Source of the DNA: Nocardioides mesophilus
GTDB lineage: Bacteria > Actinomycetota > Actinomycetes > Propionibacteriales > Nocardioidaceae
Length of the DNA stretch: 64,000 nucleotides
Assembly (NCBI RefSeq): GCF_014395785.1
Contig: NZ_CP060713.1
Location: 4,306,501 to 4,370,500, forward strand
Direction: 5' to 3'
The position numbers and the translations under genes were made by a program. The stretch's first letter is position 1; each line of letters starts with the position of its first letter. Shown here piece by piece: positions 7,477 through 17,371 of the stretch. The notes beneath the pieces were generated by a model that was not told the origin of the DNA, searched no databases, and saw only the letters and a list, made by a program, of their open reading frames with translations.

Positions 7477-8390
7477 TGGGCGCCGACCACGGCCACGCGG
7501 CTGCCGACCTGGTCGACCACCGTGGCCGCCTCGCGGTGGTCCTCGGACTCACCGTGACCGTCCTGGTGGTCGAGGTGGTCGGCGCGTTGGTCTCCGGCAG
7601 CCTGGCACTGCTCGCGGACGCCGCGCACATGCTCACCGACGTGGCCGGCCTCACCCTGGGCCTGGTGGCCGCTGTGCTGATGCGCCGGCCCGCCACCGAC
7701 GCCCGCACCTGGGGCTACCGCCGCGCGGAAGTCCTCGCCGCGGCCGCCCAGGCCGCGGTCCTGCTCGCGGTCGGCATCTTCGTGCTCGTCGAGGCGGTCC
7801 GGCGCATGATCGACCCCCCGGACGTCACCTCCGGGGCGATGCTCCTCTTCGGTGCCATCGGGTTGGTCGCCAACCTGATCGGCCTGCTGGTCCTGCTGGG
7901 GGGGCGGTCCGCGAACCTGAACATGAGGGCCGCGTTCCTCGAGGTGCTCAACGACGCGTTGGGCTCCGTCGCGGTCCTGCTCGCCGCCGGCGTGATCGCC
8001 GTCAGCGGCTGGATGCGCGCCGACGCCGTCGCCTCCCTGGTCATCGGCCTGCTGATCATCCCGCGCACCTTCGCGCTGCTCCGCGAGGCCGTCGACGTAC
8101 TGCTGGAGTCCACCCCCAAGCACCTCGACCTCGCCGAGGTGCGCGAACGGATCCTCGCGCTGCCGCACGTGCAGGACGTGCACGACCTGCACGCCTCCCA
8201 GGTCGCCACCGGGCTGCCGGTGCTGACCGCGCACGTGGTGGTCGACGACTCCTGCTTCCACGACGGCCACCTCGGCTCGATGCTCGACGAGCTCCAGCAC
8301 GCCATCGACCGTGACTTCAACGTCGAGCACTCCACCATCCAGTTCGAGTCCGGCTCCCACGCCGACCACGAACACCAGACGCACGCCTGA
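7476..8390 (+). CDS. CDF family zinc/cadmium efflux transporter (CzcD/ZitB-like)
   Basis: 304 residues. A His-rich N-terminus (MGADHGHAAADLVDH) precedes six predicted membrane segments. The TM2 metal site is H-x3-D in AAHMLTD; in TM5 the corresponding position reads ELVND-like (EVLND), with Glu replacing the usual His. The cytosolic C-terminal domain has LPHVQDVHDLHASQV and ends in a His/Asp-rich tail. ATG 7476 overlaps the upstream stop, so the repressor and both exporters form one coupled operon. The H-to-E change could shift metal preference. A small inverted repeat (GACCG-ACA-CGGTC) just after the stop may help termination. Confidence 0.92.
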   Translation: MGADHGHAAADLVDHRGRLAVVLGLTVTVLVVEVVGALVSGSLALLADAAHMLTDVAGLTLGLVAAVLMRRPATDARTWGYRRAEVLAAAAQAAVLLAVGIFVLVEAVRRMIDPPDVTSGAMLLFGAIGLVANLIGLLVLLGGRSANLNMRAAFLEVLNDALGSVAVLLAAGVIAVSGWMRADAVASLVIGLLIIPRTFALLREAVDVLLESTPKHLDLAEVRERILALPHVQDVHDLHASQVATGLPVLTAHVVVDDSCFHDGHLGSMLDELQHAIDRDFNVEHSTIQFESGSHADHEHQTHA

Positions 8391-8515
8391 CCGACACGGT
8401 CACGGGGGAGGTACGCCAGGGTGGTGTTGATGGATGGTGTGGGTGTGCGACTTGTCGGACATGTGCCTCAGCCTCCGAACAGAACCGCCGCCCTCACCAT
8501 CGAGTTTCCGGCCGG

Positions 8516-10084
8516 TCAGAGTCGTGAGCCGATGGCCGCGAAGGCCGTGCACATGATCAGGAGCCCGACGATCAGCGGCGCGGTGAAGCGCAGCCACTGG
8601 TCGTAGCGCACCTTGGCGAGCGCCAGCCCACCCATGACCACCGCCGAGGTCGGGGTGATCAGGTTCACCACGCCGGAGGCCGACTGGTACGCCGTCACCA
8701 CCATCGCCCGGGAGACATTGGCGAAGTCGCCGAGCGGCGCCAGGATCGGCATCGCCAGCGCGGCATGGCCGGACGTCGAGGGCACCAGGAAGGCCAGCGG
8801 CAGGTTGATCAGGAACATCAGGCCCCCGAAGACCGCGGAGGAGGTGTTGCTCACGGCGTTCTCCATGGAGTGCAGCACCGTGTCGGTGATCTGGGAGTTG
8901 TTCATGATCACCGTGACCCCACGGGCGAGCACGATGATCAGCCCGACGCCGACGAAGTCGCCCGCCCCACGCACCAGCGTGTCGGTCAGCCGCTTCTCCC
9001 CCAGACCGCCGATGAGTCCGACCACGATCGACATCACGATGAAGAGGGCCGCCAGCTCCGGGAAGTACCAGTCCAGCTGCCAGCTGTAGCTCGTCGCGTC
9101 CGGGCCGTTGATCACCTGCGCCCACGGGACGATCGCGAAGATCATGAACGCGAAGGTGAGCGCGACGATCGTCAGCACGCTCTTGTGCTTGCGGGTGAGC
9201 GGCGGTGGCGTCCCGACCAGGTCGGGGTTCTTCTCCGCGAACTCCCCCTGCGTCCCGGCGCCTCGAGCCGCGAGCACCTGGTCCTCCGCCCGGAGGCCCA
9301 CCAGCGACTTCGACGGGTCCGCCTTGACCCGGCGGGCATAGCGGAGCACGAACAGGATGCTCAGCGGCACCAGGACGAGGTACATCACGAACCGGAACAC
9401 GATGCCGTCCCCGATCGAGATGCCGGCGGCGTCCGAGGCGACGCCGGTCGCGAAGGGATTCACGGTGGAGGCCAGCACCCCGACCCCCGCGCCGATCATG
9501 ATCGTGGCCGCGGCCACCATCCGGTCGTAGCCCAGGCTGAGGATGAGCGGTACGACGAGCGCGTAGAAGCCCAGCGTCTCCTCGGCCATCCCCTCGGTGG
9601 TCCCGCCGATCGAGAACAGCACCATCAGCATCACGATCACCAGCGCGCCCCGGTGCCCGTAGCGCTTGGCGACATGGGCGACGCCGCTGTCGATCGCACC
9701 GGTGGACATCGACATGGCGATGAAGATGCCGATCGCGATCACGAACATGAAGACGCCGGCAGCACCGAAGAGCTCGCCGGTCTCGTAGGGGCCGATGAAG
9801 CCGGTGTCACCACTGCGGATCCCGTAGAGCCCGTTGATCGGGCTCAGGAACAGCTGCATCAGTCGGTCGGTGAACGACAGCCCCGCGTCCACGGAGTGGT
9901 AGGTGCCGGGGACCGGTGCCCCGGTCTCGGGGTTCAGCTTGTAGGCCCCCGTGGGGATGATGAACGCCAGCACCCACACCAGCACGGTGACGCCGAAGAG
10001 CACGGTGAACGCGCTCGGGAAGGTGAACCTCTTCTTCTGGCCGGCTGGCTCCACGCCGGCCGACTGGACATCTGCGGTGGCCAC
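8516..10084 (-). CDS. YfcC family transporter, probable arginine/ornithine exchanger
   Basis: 522 residues from GTG 10084, preceded by GGGAAGGGA. About 11-12 membrane segments, with conserved family motifs FSIGGTTEGMAEET and VNLITPTSAVVMGG. YfcC proteins include the ArcD-type arginine/ornithine transporters of some arginine deiminase clusters. The gene is divergent from arcA-arcB-arcC, so exchange of arginine for ornithine is the most economical role. The family also contains C4-dicarboxylate-like and peptide-like transporters, so the substrate rests on context. An upstream in-frame start at 10222 is rejected because it would run through the structured intergenic region. Confidence 0.87.
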   Translation of the reverse strand: MATADVQSAGVEPAGQKKRFTFPSAFTVLFGVTVLVWVLAFIIPTGAYKLNPETGAPVPGTYHSVDAGLSFTDRLMQLFLSPINGLYGIRSGDTGFIGPYETGELFGAAGVFMFVIAIGIFIAMSMSTGAIDSGVAHVAKRYGHRGALVIVMLMVLFSIGGTTEGMAEETLGFYALVVPLILSLGYDRMVAAATIMIGAGVGVLASTVNPFATGVASDAAGISIGDGIVFRFVMYLVLVPLSILFVLRYARRVKADPSKSLVGLRAEDQVLAARGAGTQGEFAEKNPDLVGTPPPLTRKHKSVLTIVALTFAFMIFAIVPWAQVINGPDATSYSWQLDWYFPELAALFIVMSIVVGLIGGLGEKRLTDTLVRGAGDFVGVGLIIVLARGVTVIMNNSQITDTVLHSMENAVSNTSSAVFGGLMFLINLPLAFLVPSTSGHAALAMPILAPLGDFANVSRAMVVTAYQSASGVVNLITPTSAVVMGGLALAKVRYDQWLRFTAPLIVGLLIMCTAFAAIGSRL

Positions 10085-10150
10085 GGGGGTCCCTTCCCTT
10101 CTCGACGTCTGACACCTCAGGACAGCAGCGGGACGGTTGCTCGGACCGCT

Positions 10151-10196
10151 GCCCAACGGCCCCTCGCAGGGGGCCGTTGGGCCCTGAGTAGGGCCC
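10151..10196. promoter_or_regulatory. Overlapping hairpins and DosR-like box in the yfcC-arcA intergenic region
   Basis: A perfect 13-base inverted repeat (10151-10163 with 10170-10182, loop TCGCAG) is followed by GGGCCC repeated at 10179-10184 and 10191-10196. The second pair shares bases 10179-10182 with the first stem, so the two hairpins are mutually exclusive. The segment 10171-10184 (GGGCCGTTGGGCCC) also resembles a DosR box. Confidence 0.5.
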
Positions 10197-10206
10197 CGCC
10201 GACGGA

Positions 10207-10220
10207 GCACCCTTGGGCCC
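10207..10220 (+). promoter_or_regulatory. Second DosR-like box upstream of arcA (weaker)
   Basis: GCACCCTTGGGCCC matches GGGACCTTCGGCCC at about 10 of 14 positions, with the second half nearly intact. It lies 36 bases downstream of the box at 10171-10184 and 43 bases before the arcA start. Its value depends on the other boxes. Confidence 0.3.
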
Positions 10221-10263
10221 ACAGGCGCCTGCCCGAGGCTGCCTGCCCGAGAAGAGGTCGTCG

Positions 10264-11487
10264 ATGAGCATGCACGTGGACTCCGAGGTCGGACGACTCA
10301 AGCAGGTGATCCTGCACCGGCCGGACCTGGAGCTGAAGAGGCTGACCCCGACCAACAAGGACGCCTACCTCTTCGACGACGTCCTGTGGGTCAAACGGGC
10401 CAAGCAGGAGCATGACGCGTTCGCCGAGTCTCTGCGCGACCTCGACGTCACCGTGCACATGCTGGACACCCTCCTGCGCGAGACCGTGGCCGTCCCCGAG
10501 GCGAAGGACTACATCCTCCGGGCCTCCCTCGACGAGCGGGTCTACGGGCCGATGGCGCTCGACGCGCTGTTCGCGATGTTCACCGCGCTCGACGACGACA
10601 GCCTGGTGAAGTACCTCATCGGGGGGATCACCAAACGCGAGCTGCTGGACCATGTCGAGGAGCCGAAGTCGCTGGTCGTCCAGGCCCTCGACCTCGAGGA
10701 CATGCTGCTGCCGCCGCTGCCGAACCACATGTTCACCCGGGACACCTCGGCCTGGATCTACGACGGCGTCTCGATCAACTCGATGCGCAAGCGTGCTCGT
10801 GAGCGCGAGACGATCCACTACGAGGCGATCTACCGCTGGCACCCGCTCTTCGCCGATGCCGACTTCGAGGTGTGGTCCGAGGGCACCGTCAACGGCATCG
10901 CCACCACCGAGGGCGGCGACCTGCACGTGCTCGGGAACGGCGCGGTCCTGGTCGGGATGAGTGAGCGGACCACTGCGCAAGGCATCGAACGGCTCGCCGG
11001 CAGGCTCTTCGCCAAGGGTTCCGCGCAGCGGATCGTCGCGCTGGCGATGCCGCAGAAGCGGGCGTTCATGCACCTCGACACGGTGATGAGCATGGTCACC
11101 GAGGACACGTTCACCAAGTACGCCGGCCTCGGGATGCTGCCGTCGTACACGATCGAGCCGGGCGGCACGGAGAAGGAGCTGAAGATCACCGCGCACGCCC
11201 CCGAGGACATGCACCGCGCGATCGCGGACGCCCTCGGCGTGGAGCGGATCCGCGTGCTCACGCCCACCCAGGACGTGCACGCAGCGGAGCGCGAGCAGTG
11301 GGACGACGGCTGCAACGTGCTCGCGGTCCGTCCCGGCGTGGTCGTCGCCTACGAGCGGAACGTCACGACCAACACCTTCCTGCGCCGGGAGGGTGTCGAG
11401 GTGGTGACCATCCAGGGCAGCGAGCTCGGACGCGGCCGCGGCGGACCCCGCTGCATGACCTGCCCCATCGAGCGCGAAGGGATCTGA
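10264..11487 (+). CDS. arcA: Arginine deiminase
   Basis: 407 residues. It hydrolyses L-arginine to citrulline and ammonia, the first step of the ATP-yielding deiminase pathway. Visible motifs are the N-terminal [37 protein letters not shown] (catalytic His/Asp area) and the nucleophile C397 in GGPRCMTCP. Length matches bacterial enzymes. ATG 10264 is chosen because homologues begin just before the HVDSEVG-like motif. It is one base ahead of arcB and forms arcABC. The leader contains strong hairpins and DosR-like boxes, suggesting oxygen- or energy-responsive control. Confidence 0.96.
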   Translation: MSMHVDSEVGRLKQVILHRPDLELKRLTPTNKDAYLFDDVLWVKRAKQEHDAFAESLRDLDVTVHMLDTLLRETVAVPEAKDYILRASLDERVYGPMALDALFAMFTALDDDSLVKYLIGGITKRELLDHVEEPKSLVVQALDLEDMLLPPLPNHMFTRDTSAWIYDGVSINSMRKRARERETIHYEAIYRWHPLFADADFEVWSEGTVNGIATTEGGDLHVLGNGAVLVGMSERTTAQGIERLAGRLFAKGSAQRIVALAMPQKRAFMHLDTVMSMVTEDTFTKYAGLGMLPSYTIEPGGTEKELKITAHAPEDMHRAIADALGVERIRVLTPTQDVHAAEREQWDDGCNVLAVRPGVVVAYERNVTTNTFLRREGVEVVTIQGSELGRGRGGPRCMTCPIEREGI

Positions 11488-11488
11488 C

Positions 11489-12490
11489 ATGGCCTTCAAC
11501 CTGCGGCATCGCAGCTTCGTCAAGGAGGTCGACTTCACCCCCAAGGAGTGGCGTTTCCTGCTCGACCTCGCGGCCGAGCTCAAGCTGGCCAAGTACGCCG
11601 GCTCCGAGCAGCCCAGGCTCGCGCGCAAGAACATCGCGCTGATCTTCGAGAAGACTTCGACCCGCACCCGGTGCGCCTTCGAGGTCGCCGCCTTCGACCA
11701 GGGCGCGCGCGTCACCTACCTGGACCCGTCGGGCTCCCAGATCGGGCACAAGGAGTCCATGGAGGACACCGCCCGCGTGCTGGGCCGGATGTACGACGGC
11801 ATCGAGTACCGCGGCTCGGCCCAGGAGAACGTCGAGGTCCTCGCCGCGTTCTCCGGGGTTCCGGTCTGGAACGGGCTGACCACCGAGTGGCACCCGACCC
11901 AGTCGCTGTGCGACATGCTGACGATGCGCGAGCACACGTACAAGCACGACGAGGAGATCTCGTTCGCCTTCCTCGGCGACGCCCACAACAACGTCGGCAA
12001 CTCGTTGCTGGTGGCCGGCGCGATGATGGGGATGGACGTCCGGATCGTCGCGCCCCGGGAGCTGTGGAACCACGACGGGGTGGTCAAGCAGGCCCGGGAC
12101 ATCGCCGCCGAGACCGGCGCCCGGATCACCCACACCGAGGACGTGGGCGAGGGCGTGGACGGCGTGGACTTCGTCTACACCGACGTCTGGGTCTCGATGG
12201 GCGAGCCCATGGAGACCTGGGAGGCGCGTATCGACCTGCTGCGGCCCTACCAGGTCAACCCGGACCTGCTGACGCTGACCGGGAACCCGCAGGTCAAGTT
12301 CATGCACTGCCTGCCCGGCTTCCACGACCGGCACACCAAGGTCGGCGAGGAGCTGTTCCAGAAGACCGGAATGACCGCCCTCGAGGTCACCGACGAGGTG
12401 TTCGAGTCGCGGCACTCGATCGTCTTCGACCAGGCCGAGAACCGGATGCACACCATCAAGGCCGTGCTGGTCGCGACGTTGGGCGGCTGA
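11489..12490 (+). CDS. arcB: Ornithine carbamoyltransferase (catabolic)
   Basis: 333 residues. The carbamoyl-phosphate site STRTR ([13 protein letters not shown]), HPTQ, and the ornithine/catalytic motif [10 protein letters not shown] are intact. In this operon it phosphorolyses citrulline to ornithine and carbamoyl phosphate; catabolic type is inferred from its position between arcA and arcC, one base from each neighbour. An anabolic ArgF would normally sit in an arginine biosynthesis cluster. Confidence 0.95.
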   Translation: MAFNLRHRSFVKEVDFTPKEWRFLLDLAAELKLAKYAGSEQPRLARKNIALIFEKTSTRTRCAFEVAAFDQGARVTYLDPSGSQIGHKESMEDTARVLGRMYDGIEYRGSAQENVEVLAAFSGVPVWNGLTTEWHPTQSLCDMLTMREHTYKHDEEISFAFLGDAHNNVGNSLLVAGAMMGMDVRIVAPRELWNHDGVVKQARDIAAETGARITHTEDVGEGVDGVDFVYTDVWVSMGEPMETWEARIDLLRPYQVNPDLLTLTGNPQVKFMHCLPGFHDRHTKVGEELFQKTGMTALEVTDEVFESRHSIVFDQAENRMHTIKAVLVATLGG

Positions 12491-12491
12491 G

Positions 12492-13460
12492 GTGCGCATC
12501 GTGATCGCGCTCGGCGGCAACGCGCTGCTGCAGCGTGGCCAGCGGCCCGACTGCGACGTCCAGGAAGCCAACGTCGCCCGGGCGGTCGCCGCGCTGGCAC
12601 CGCTCGCCGCCCATCACGAGATCGTGATCACGCACGGCAACGGCCCCCAGGTGGGCGTGCTGGCGCTGCAGAGTGCCTCCGACCCGCACCTCACGACGCC
12701 GTACCCGTTCGACGTCTTGGGCGCCCAGACGCAGGGTATGATCGGCTACTGGCTGCTGCAGGCGATGCAGAACGCGCTCCCGGGCCGCCAGGTCGCGGCG
12801 ATCATCAACCAGACCCTGGTGGAGGCGAACGATCCCGCCTTCCAGTCCCCCAGCAAGTTCGTCGGGGAGGTGTACGACGAGGCCGAGGCGCACCGGCTCG
12901 CGGAGCTGCGGGGCTGGACCGTGCGACCCGATGGTGACGTGTGGCGGCGGGTGGTGGGCTCGCCGAAGCCCCGGCGGGTCGTGGAGACCCGGCTGATCCG
13001 GCTCCTCCTCACCAGCGGTGCCGTGGTGATCTGCGCCGGAGGCGGCGGGGTCCCGGTGATCCGCAACGAGCAGGGTCACCTCGAGGGGGTCGAGGCCGTC
13101 GTCGACAAGGACCTGACCACGTCGGTGCTCGCCGAGGCGCTCGAGGCCGACGCGATGCTCGTCCTGACCGACGTCGCCAACGTGGCGCGGCACTACGGCT
13201 CCCCGCAGGCCACGCCGATCCTGCGCGCCACCCCGGCGGCGCTGCGCCGGGAGTCGTTCCCGGCGGGCTCGATGGGTCCCAAGGTGGAGGCGGTGTGCCG
13301 CTTCGTGGAGGTCACCGGCGACATGGCGGCGATCGGCAGGCTCGAGGACGCCGTCGCCATCATCGAGGGAACGGCCGGCACCGTCGTGACCCCGGCCGGG
13401 GACTACGGCGGACCCGACGACCTCCGCCCCGGGAGGCCCGCACCGTCCGGGCCGGCCTGA
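12492..13460 (+). CDS. arcC: Carbamate kinase
   Basis: 322 residues from GTG 12492. The amino-acid-kinase start is RIVIALGGNALLQRG. Further family motifs are HGNGPQVG, ICAGGGGVPV, DKDLTTSVLA and the terminal FPAGSMGPKVEA with GTVVTP. It transfers the phosphate of carbamoyl phosphate to ADP, giving ATP, ammonia and CO2, and completes the deiminase pathway. The start is one base past the arcB stop. The C-terminal extension after GTVVTP is proline-rich and probably unstructured. Confidence 0.95.
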   Translation: MRIVIALGGNALLQRGQRPDCDVQEANVARAVAALAPLAAHHEIVITHGNGPQVGVLALQSASDPHLTTPYPFDVLGAQTQGMIGYWLLQAMQNALPGRQVAAIINQTLVEANDPAFQSPSKFVGEVYDEAEAHRLAELRGWTVRPDGDVWRRVVGSPKPRRVVETRLIRLLLTSGAVVICAGGGGVPVIRNEQGHLEGVEAVVDKDLTTSVLAEALEADAMLVLTDVANVARHYGSPQATPILRATPAALRRESFPAGSMGPKVEAVCRFVEVTGDMAAIGRLEDAVAIIEGTAGTVVTPAGDYGGPDDLRPGRPAPSGPA

Positions 13461-13510
13461 TCACGCACCGCGGGGCGCGCGCCGTCCGCACTCTCCGATA
13501 GCGTGACGCT

Positions 13511-15195
13511 GTGAGCCACCCGCACCCAGAACTCGCCCTGCCCCGAAACTGCCCCGCAACGGGCTCCGCGTCGTCGGACTCGGCGGGCTCGGTGAGATCG
13601 GCCGCAACATGACCGTCTTCGAGCACGCCGGAAAGCTCCTGATCGTCGACTGCGGCGTGCTCTTCCCCGAGGAGCACCAGCCCGGCATCGACGTGATCCT
13701 GCCCGACTTCAGCTGGATCCGGGACCGGCTCGACAGCATCGTCGCGGTGGTGCTGACCCACGGGCACGAGGACCACATCGGTGGCGTCCCCTACCTGCTG
13801 CGCGAGCGCGCGGACATCCCGGTGGTCGGGTCCCGCCTGACGCTGGCGCTGATCGACGCCAAGCTCAAGGAGCACCGGATCAAGCCGCGGCTGATGCCGG
13901 TCAAGGAGGGCGAGACCAAGAAGCTCGGCCCCTTCGACCTCGAGTTCCTCGCGGTCAACCACTCGATTCCGGACGGCCTGGCCGTCGCCATCCGCACCCC
14001 GGCGGGCGTGGTGCTGCACACCGGCGACTTCAAGATGGACCAGTTCCCGCTCGACGGCCGGATCACCGACCTGCGCGGTTTCGCGCGGCTCGGCGAGGAG
14101 GGCGTCGACCTGTTCATGGTCGACTCCACCAACGCCGAGGTGCCCGGATTCACGATGTCCGAGCGCGACCTCAGCCCGGCGATCGACACCGTGTTCCGCA
14201 CCGCACCCCGCCGCATCATCGTCTCCAGCTTCGCCAGCCACGTGCACCGCATCCAGCAGGTCCTCGACGCCGCGCACGCGCACGGCCGCAAGGTCGCCTT
14301 CGTCGGCCGTTCGATGGTGCGCAACATGGGGGTCGCCCGCGACCTCGGCTACCTCCGCGTCCCGGAGAACCTGATCGTGCCGCTCGAGCAGCTCGAGCGG
14401 ATGAAGGCCGACAAGGTCGCGCTGGTCTGCACCGGCTCCCAGGGCGAGCCGATGGCCGCGCTCTCCCGGATGGCCAACCGTGACCACAAGATCCGGGTCG
14501 GCGAGGGCGACACCGTGCTGATGGCCAGCTCGGTCATCCCGGGCAACGAGAACGCCATCTCCGGCGTGATCAACGGACTGACCCGGTGGGGCGCCAACGT
14601 GGTCCACAAGGGCAACGCCAAGGTCCACGTCTCCGGCCACGCGAGCGCGGGCGAGCTCGTCTACTGCTACAACATCGTCCGACCCGGCAACGTGATGCCG
14701 GTCCACGGCGAGTGGCGGCACCTGCGCGCCAACGGCGACCTCGCCATCAGCACCGGCATCGATCCTTCACGCGTGGTGCTCGCCGACGACGGGGTGGTCG
14801 TCGACCTGGTCGACGGGCGCGCCAAGATCACCGGGAAGGTGCCCGCGGGCAACGTCTACGTCGACGCCGCGACCGTCGGCGGCGCCACCGAGGCGTCGCT
14901 GCGGGACCGGCGGACGCTGGCCGAGGAGGGCGTCGTGACGGTGCTGGCGATCGTCGACGCCGACAGCGGCAAGCTGGCGGAGCCGCCGGACTTCCTGATC
15001 CGCGGCTTCGTCCACGACCAGGCGGCGTTCGAGGCCGCGGTGCCCGTGGTCGCCAAGACGCTGGAGCGTGCGGCACTCGAAGGGATCGGCGACTCCCACC
15101 AGCTCGAGCAGATGATCACCCGCGACGTGGGCCAGTGGGCGCACAAGAAGTTCCGTCGCAGCCCGCTGATCATCTCCATCGTCATCGACGCCTGA
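13511..15195 (+). CDS. rnj: Ribonuclease J, with a single-base frame break near the start
   Basis: Metallo-beta-lactamase/beta-CASP ribonuclease acting in RNA turnover and rRNA maturation. Zinc motif LTHGHEDHIGG, the beta-CASP segment and the C-terminal domain ending FRRSPLIISIVIDA are present. GTG 13511 reads VSHPHPELALP, the expected actinobacterial N-terminus, but the next conserved part LPRNGLRVVGLGGLGEIGRN is in another frame. One extra C in the CCCC run at 13550-13553 restores a 561-residue protein. As given, the longest uninterrupted product starts at ATG 13609 (528 residues) and lacks the first beta strand. Sequencing error is the likeliest cause because RNase J is usually important for growth. 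Confidence 0.88.
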
Positions 15196-15203
15196 GTCCG
15201 GGA

Positions 15204-15225
15204 CGCCACCCGTCGGCAGGTGGCG
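15204..15225. terminator. Hairpin between convergent RNase J and GDPD genes
   Basis: CGCCACC at 15204-15210 pairs with GGTGGCG at 15219-15225 around an 8-base loop in the 35-base gap. No T-run follows, as is common in actinobacteria; it can serve both strands. Confidence 0.5.
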
Positions 15226-15230
15226 CGACC

Positions 15231-16082
15231 TCAGCGCTGCCGGTCGCGGTAGCGGGCGAAGCCGGTGAGGTCGTCGGTGTTGATGTAGTCGACGCCGGCC
15301 TCGGTGAGCACAGCCCACAGGTTCTCCGCGTCCGGGGCGGTCGGCTGTGGTGCGCCGTACAGCCGGAGCCGGGTGCCGGCGGCGTGGACCGCGGCGACGA
15401 GCTTGTCCAGGCGGGCGCGTTGCGGTCCCGGCATCCGGCCGAGCCCGTTCCAGGCGAAGAACGTCCGCCAGCGGGCCGAGGCCAGCGGCGCGACGGCCTC
15501 ATCCAGGTGTCTGTCGTCGAACCTGCCGAGCGCGACGTCGTACCCGTAGTAGCGGACCTGGTCCCGGGCCGGCGGCTGCGGGGTCTCGTTGCCGCTGAGG
15601 ACGACACTGACCGGTCCCGGGGTGGCGACGCAGCCGCGGTACCCGGTGAGGATCTCGGTGTAGGCGGCGAGCAGGGGGTCGAGCAGGCCAAGCGTCTGGT
15701 GCGGGTCACCCTTCACGTCCAGGAGCAGCTGGACCGGGGCGAGGGTGCGCCCATCTGCCTGCGCAGCGCTGACCCGCCGGCGGAGGGGTTCGAGGTACAG
15801 GCTGGTCAGGGTGCGGCCGGGACGCGTCTGGTCGCGGGTGTGGCCGACCAGGAGTCGCCCGGCGACGGGCCAGATGTCGGCCTCGACGCTGTCGAACCCG
15901 GCAGCGAGCGCGTCGGTGAGCGGGTGCGGGTGCAGGTAGTCGTTGTGGGCGTGCCCGTCCGGGACGCCGCCCACCGTGACGGCGGCACAGTTGGTCGGCA
16001 GAGTCACCGGGGGTACCGCCATCAGGTCCAGGACGGTGGAGGTGCTGAGTGCGACGGCGCACAGCAGGATCCGGATCCGCAC
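15231..16082 (-). CDS. Secreted PI-PLC/glycerophosphodiester phosphodiesterase-like protein
   Basis: 283 residues from GTG 16082, with GGAAGGGAA upstream. A signal peptide is evident (RIRILLCAVALSTSTVLDLM). The mature part starts with GHAHNDYLHPHPL, then SVEADIW and LLVGHT, the His and acidic residues of the PI-PLC/GDPD barrel, and ends VDYINTDDLTGF. Such extracytoplasmic proteins hydrolyse phosphodiester head groups or glycerophosphodiesters. It is divergent from the luciferase-like gene and convergent with RNase J, apparently monocistronic. Substrate is unknown. Confidence 0.85.
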   Translation of the reverse strand: MRIRILLCAVALSTSTVLDLMAVPPVTLPTNCAAVTVGGVPDGHAHNDYLHPHPLTDALAAGFDSVEADIWPVAGRLLVGHTRDQTRPGRTLTSLYLEPLRRRVSAAQADGRTLAPVQLLLDVKGDPHQTLGLLDPLLAAYTEILTGYRGCVATPGPVSVVLSGNETPQPPARDQVRYYGYDVALGRFDDRHLDEAVAPLASARWRTFFAWNGLGRMPGPQRARLDKLVAAVHAAGTRLRLYGAPQPTAPDAENLWAVLTEAGVDYINTDDLTGFARYRDRQR

Positions 16083-16316
16083 CAGGTCGGTTCCCTTCCC
16101 CCCACGTCGTGGCTGAGTACGCCGCACACGGGGGTCTGACCCGAGGCAGGGCATGGGGAGGGTACCCACCTCGGCCGTATCCGATGCGACCGGCGGCGAT
16201 ACATCTGCGTCCGCTCCCCCGCGATGGGTGGGGGCCGCGGGTGCCATCGGATCCGACCGGCCTTGAGGACGCGCCGCGTGGCGACCCCGGCAGCGGCATT
16301 TCGGAGCAGACCCGAC

Positions 16317-17114
16317 ATGATCGGCGCCATGACCACGCGCCGCGGACTGTTCGTCGCCCCGTTCGATGCGCTCGCCGACCCCGGGCTTGTGGGCGACCTT
16401 GCCGCCAGCGCCGACGCGGCCGGCTGGGACGGCTTCTTCGTCTGGGACCACTTGCAGTACGGCGACCGCGTCAGCGCGATCGCCGACGTGTGGACCTGTT
16501 GCGCGGCTGTCGCGATGCGGACCGAGAAGCTGCTGTTCGGGCCGATGGTGACTCCGCTGGCGCGGCGCCGGCCGCAGGTCCTGGCTCGGCAGGCCGCGAG
16601 CCTGGCGGTGCTCTCGGGTGGCCGGTTCGTGCTCGGCCTGGGGCTGGGCGACGACTGGGTCGGAGAGTTCAGCTCCTTCCGCGACGAGCCCGATCCGAAG
16701 GTGCGCGGCCGGATGCTCGACGAGGGACTCGAGGTCCTGACCGCCCTGCTCTCCGGGGAGCAGGTGGACCACGACGGGAACCACTACACCGTGCACAGCG
16801 CCGGCTTCCACCCGGCGCCCTCGGTGCCGATCTGGCTGGCGGGGCGGTTCGGCAACCAGGCGCCACTGCGCCGGGCTGCGAGACATGACGGGTTCTTCGT
16901 CATCGGCCTGGACTCGCCCGGCGACCTCGGCGAGGTGAGCGCCGCCCTCTCCGAGCATGAACCGGCGCCCGGCTTCGAGCTGGTGATCGACCTCCAGCCC
17001 GAGCAGGCTCCGGTGCCGTGGCTCGACCGCGGCGCCTCCTGGGTGCTCACCCGGATCGGCCCGTTCGACCTCGACCTCACCGAGGTCCGGCGGATCGTCG
17101 AGGCGGGCCCCTGA
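16317..17114 (+). CDS. LLM class flavin-dependent oxidoreductase
   Basis: 265 residues from ATG 16317; GGAG about 10 bases upstream supports this start over ATG 16329. The luciferase-like fold is indicated by GLFVAPF, WDGFFVWDHLQYG, LLFGPMVTPLARRRP, QVLARQAASL, SGGRFVLGLGLGDD and VPIWLAGRFGNQAPLRRAARHDGFF. These enzymes use FMN or F420; which one cannot be told here. It is shorter than typical (~300), with a compact C-terminus. Alone on this strand and followed by a 257-base intergenic region with strong inverted repeats. Confidence 0.88.
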   Translation: MIGAMTTRRGLFVAPFDALADPGLVGDLAASADAAGWDGFFVWDHLQYGDRVSAIADVWTCCAAVAMRTEKLLFGPMVTPLARRRPQVLARQAASLAVLSGGRFVLGLGLGDDWVGEFSSFRDEPDPKVRGRMLDEGLEVLTALLSGEQVDHDGNHYTVHSAGFHPAPSVPIWLAGRFGNQAPLRRAARHDGFFVIGLDSPGDLGEVSAALSEHEPAPGFELVIDLQPEQAPVPWLDRGASWVLTRIGPFDLDLTEVRRIVEAGP

Positions 17115-17177
17115 GCCGCGCCACGTGAGCCGCGACCGCTGACCGGCGTCGCAACGTGCCTCCGCGACGGCGTGCCA

Positions 17178-17247
17178 GGGCCGAAGGACACCTGTCGGGG
17201 GTCCGTCGCGCAGCCTGCCGGCGGCGGCACGACGGACCTTCGGCCCC
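17178..17247. promoter_or_regulatory. Inverted pair of DosR-like boxes in a nested inverted repeat
   Basis: GGGCCGAAGG (17178-17187) is the exact reverse complement of CCTTCGGCCC (17237-17246). Inside, GGTCCGTCG (17200-17208) pairs with CGACGGACC (17230-17238). Read as binding sites, 17233-17246 is CGGACCTTCGGCCC (13 of 14 to GGGACCTTCGGCCC) and the complement of 17178-17191 is GTGTCCTTCGGCCC (12 of 14). The element lies 125 bases before the SDR/acyl-ACP-reductase-like pair. A terminator for the preceding gene is an alternative. Confidence 0.5.
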
Positions 17248-17371
17248 TTTCTGGGTCTGCGGTGCGCGGGGCGCCCGGACGCCTCCTCGAGGCACACCGT
17301 CGACCGGTCGGCGTGGGTAGCATCGAGTCCTCGGGGGGTGGTTCGCCGGTGGGCCGGAGGAGGCGTTTCGC

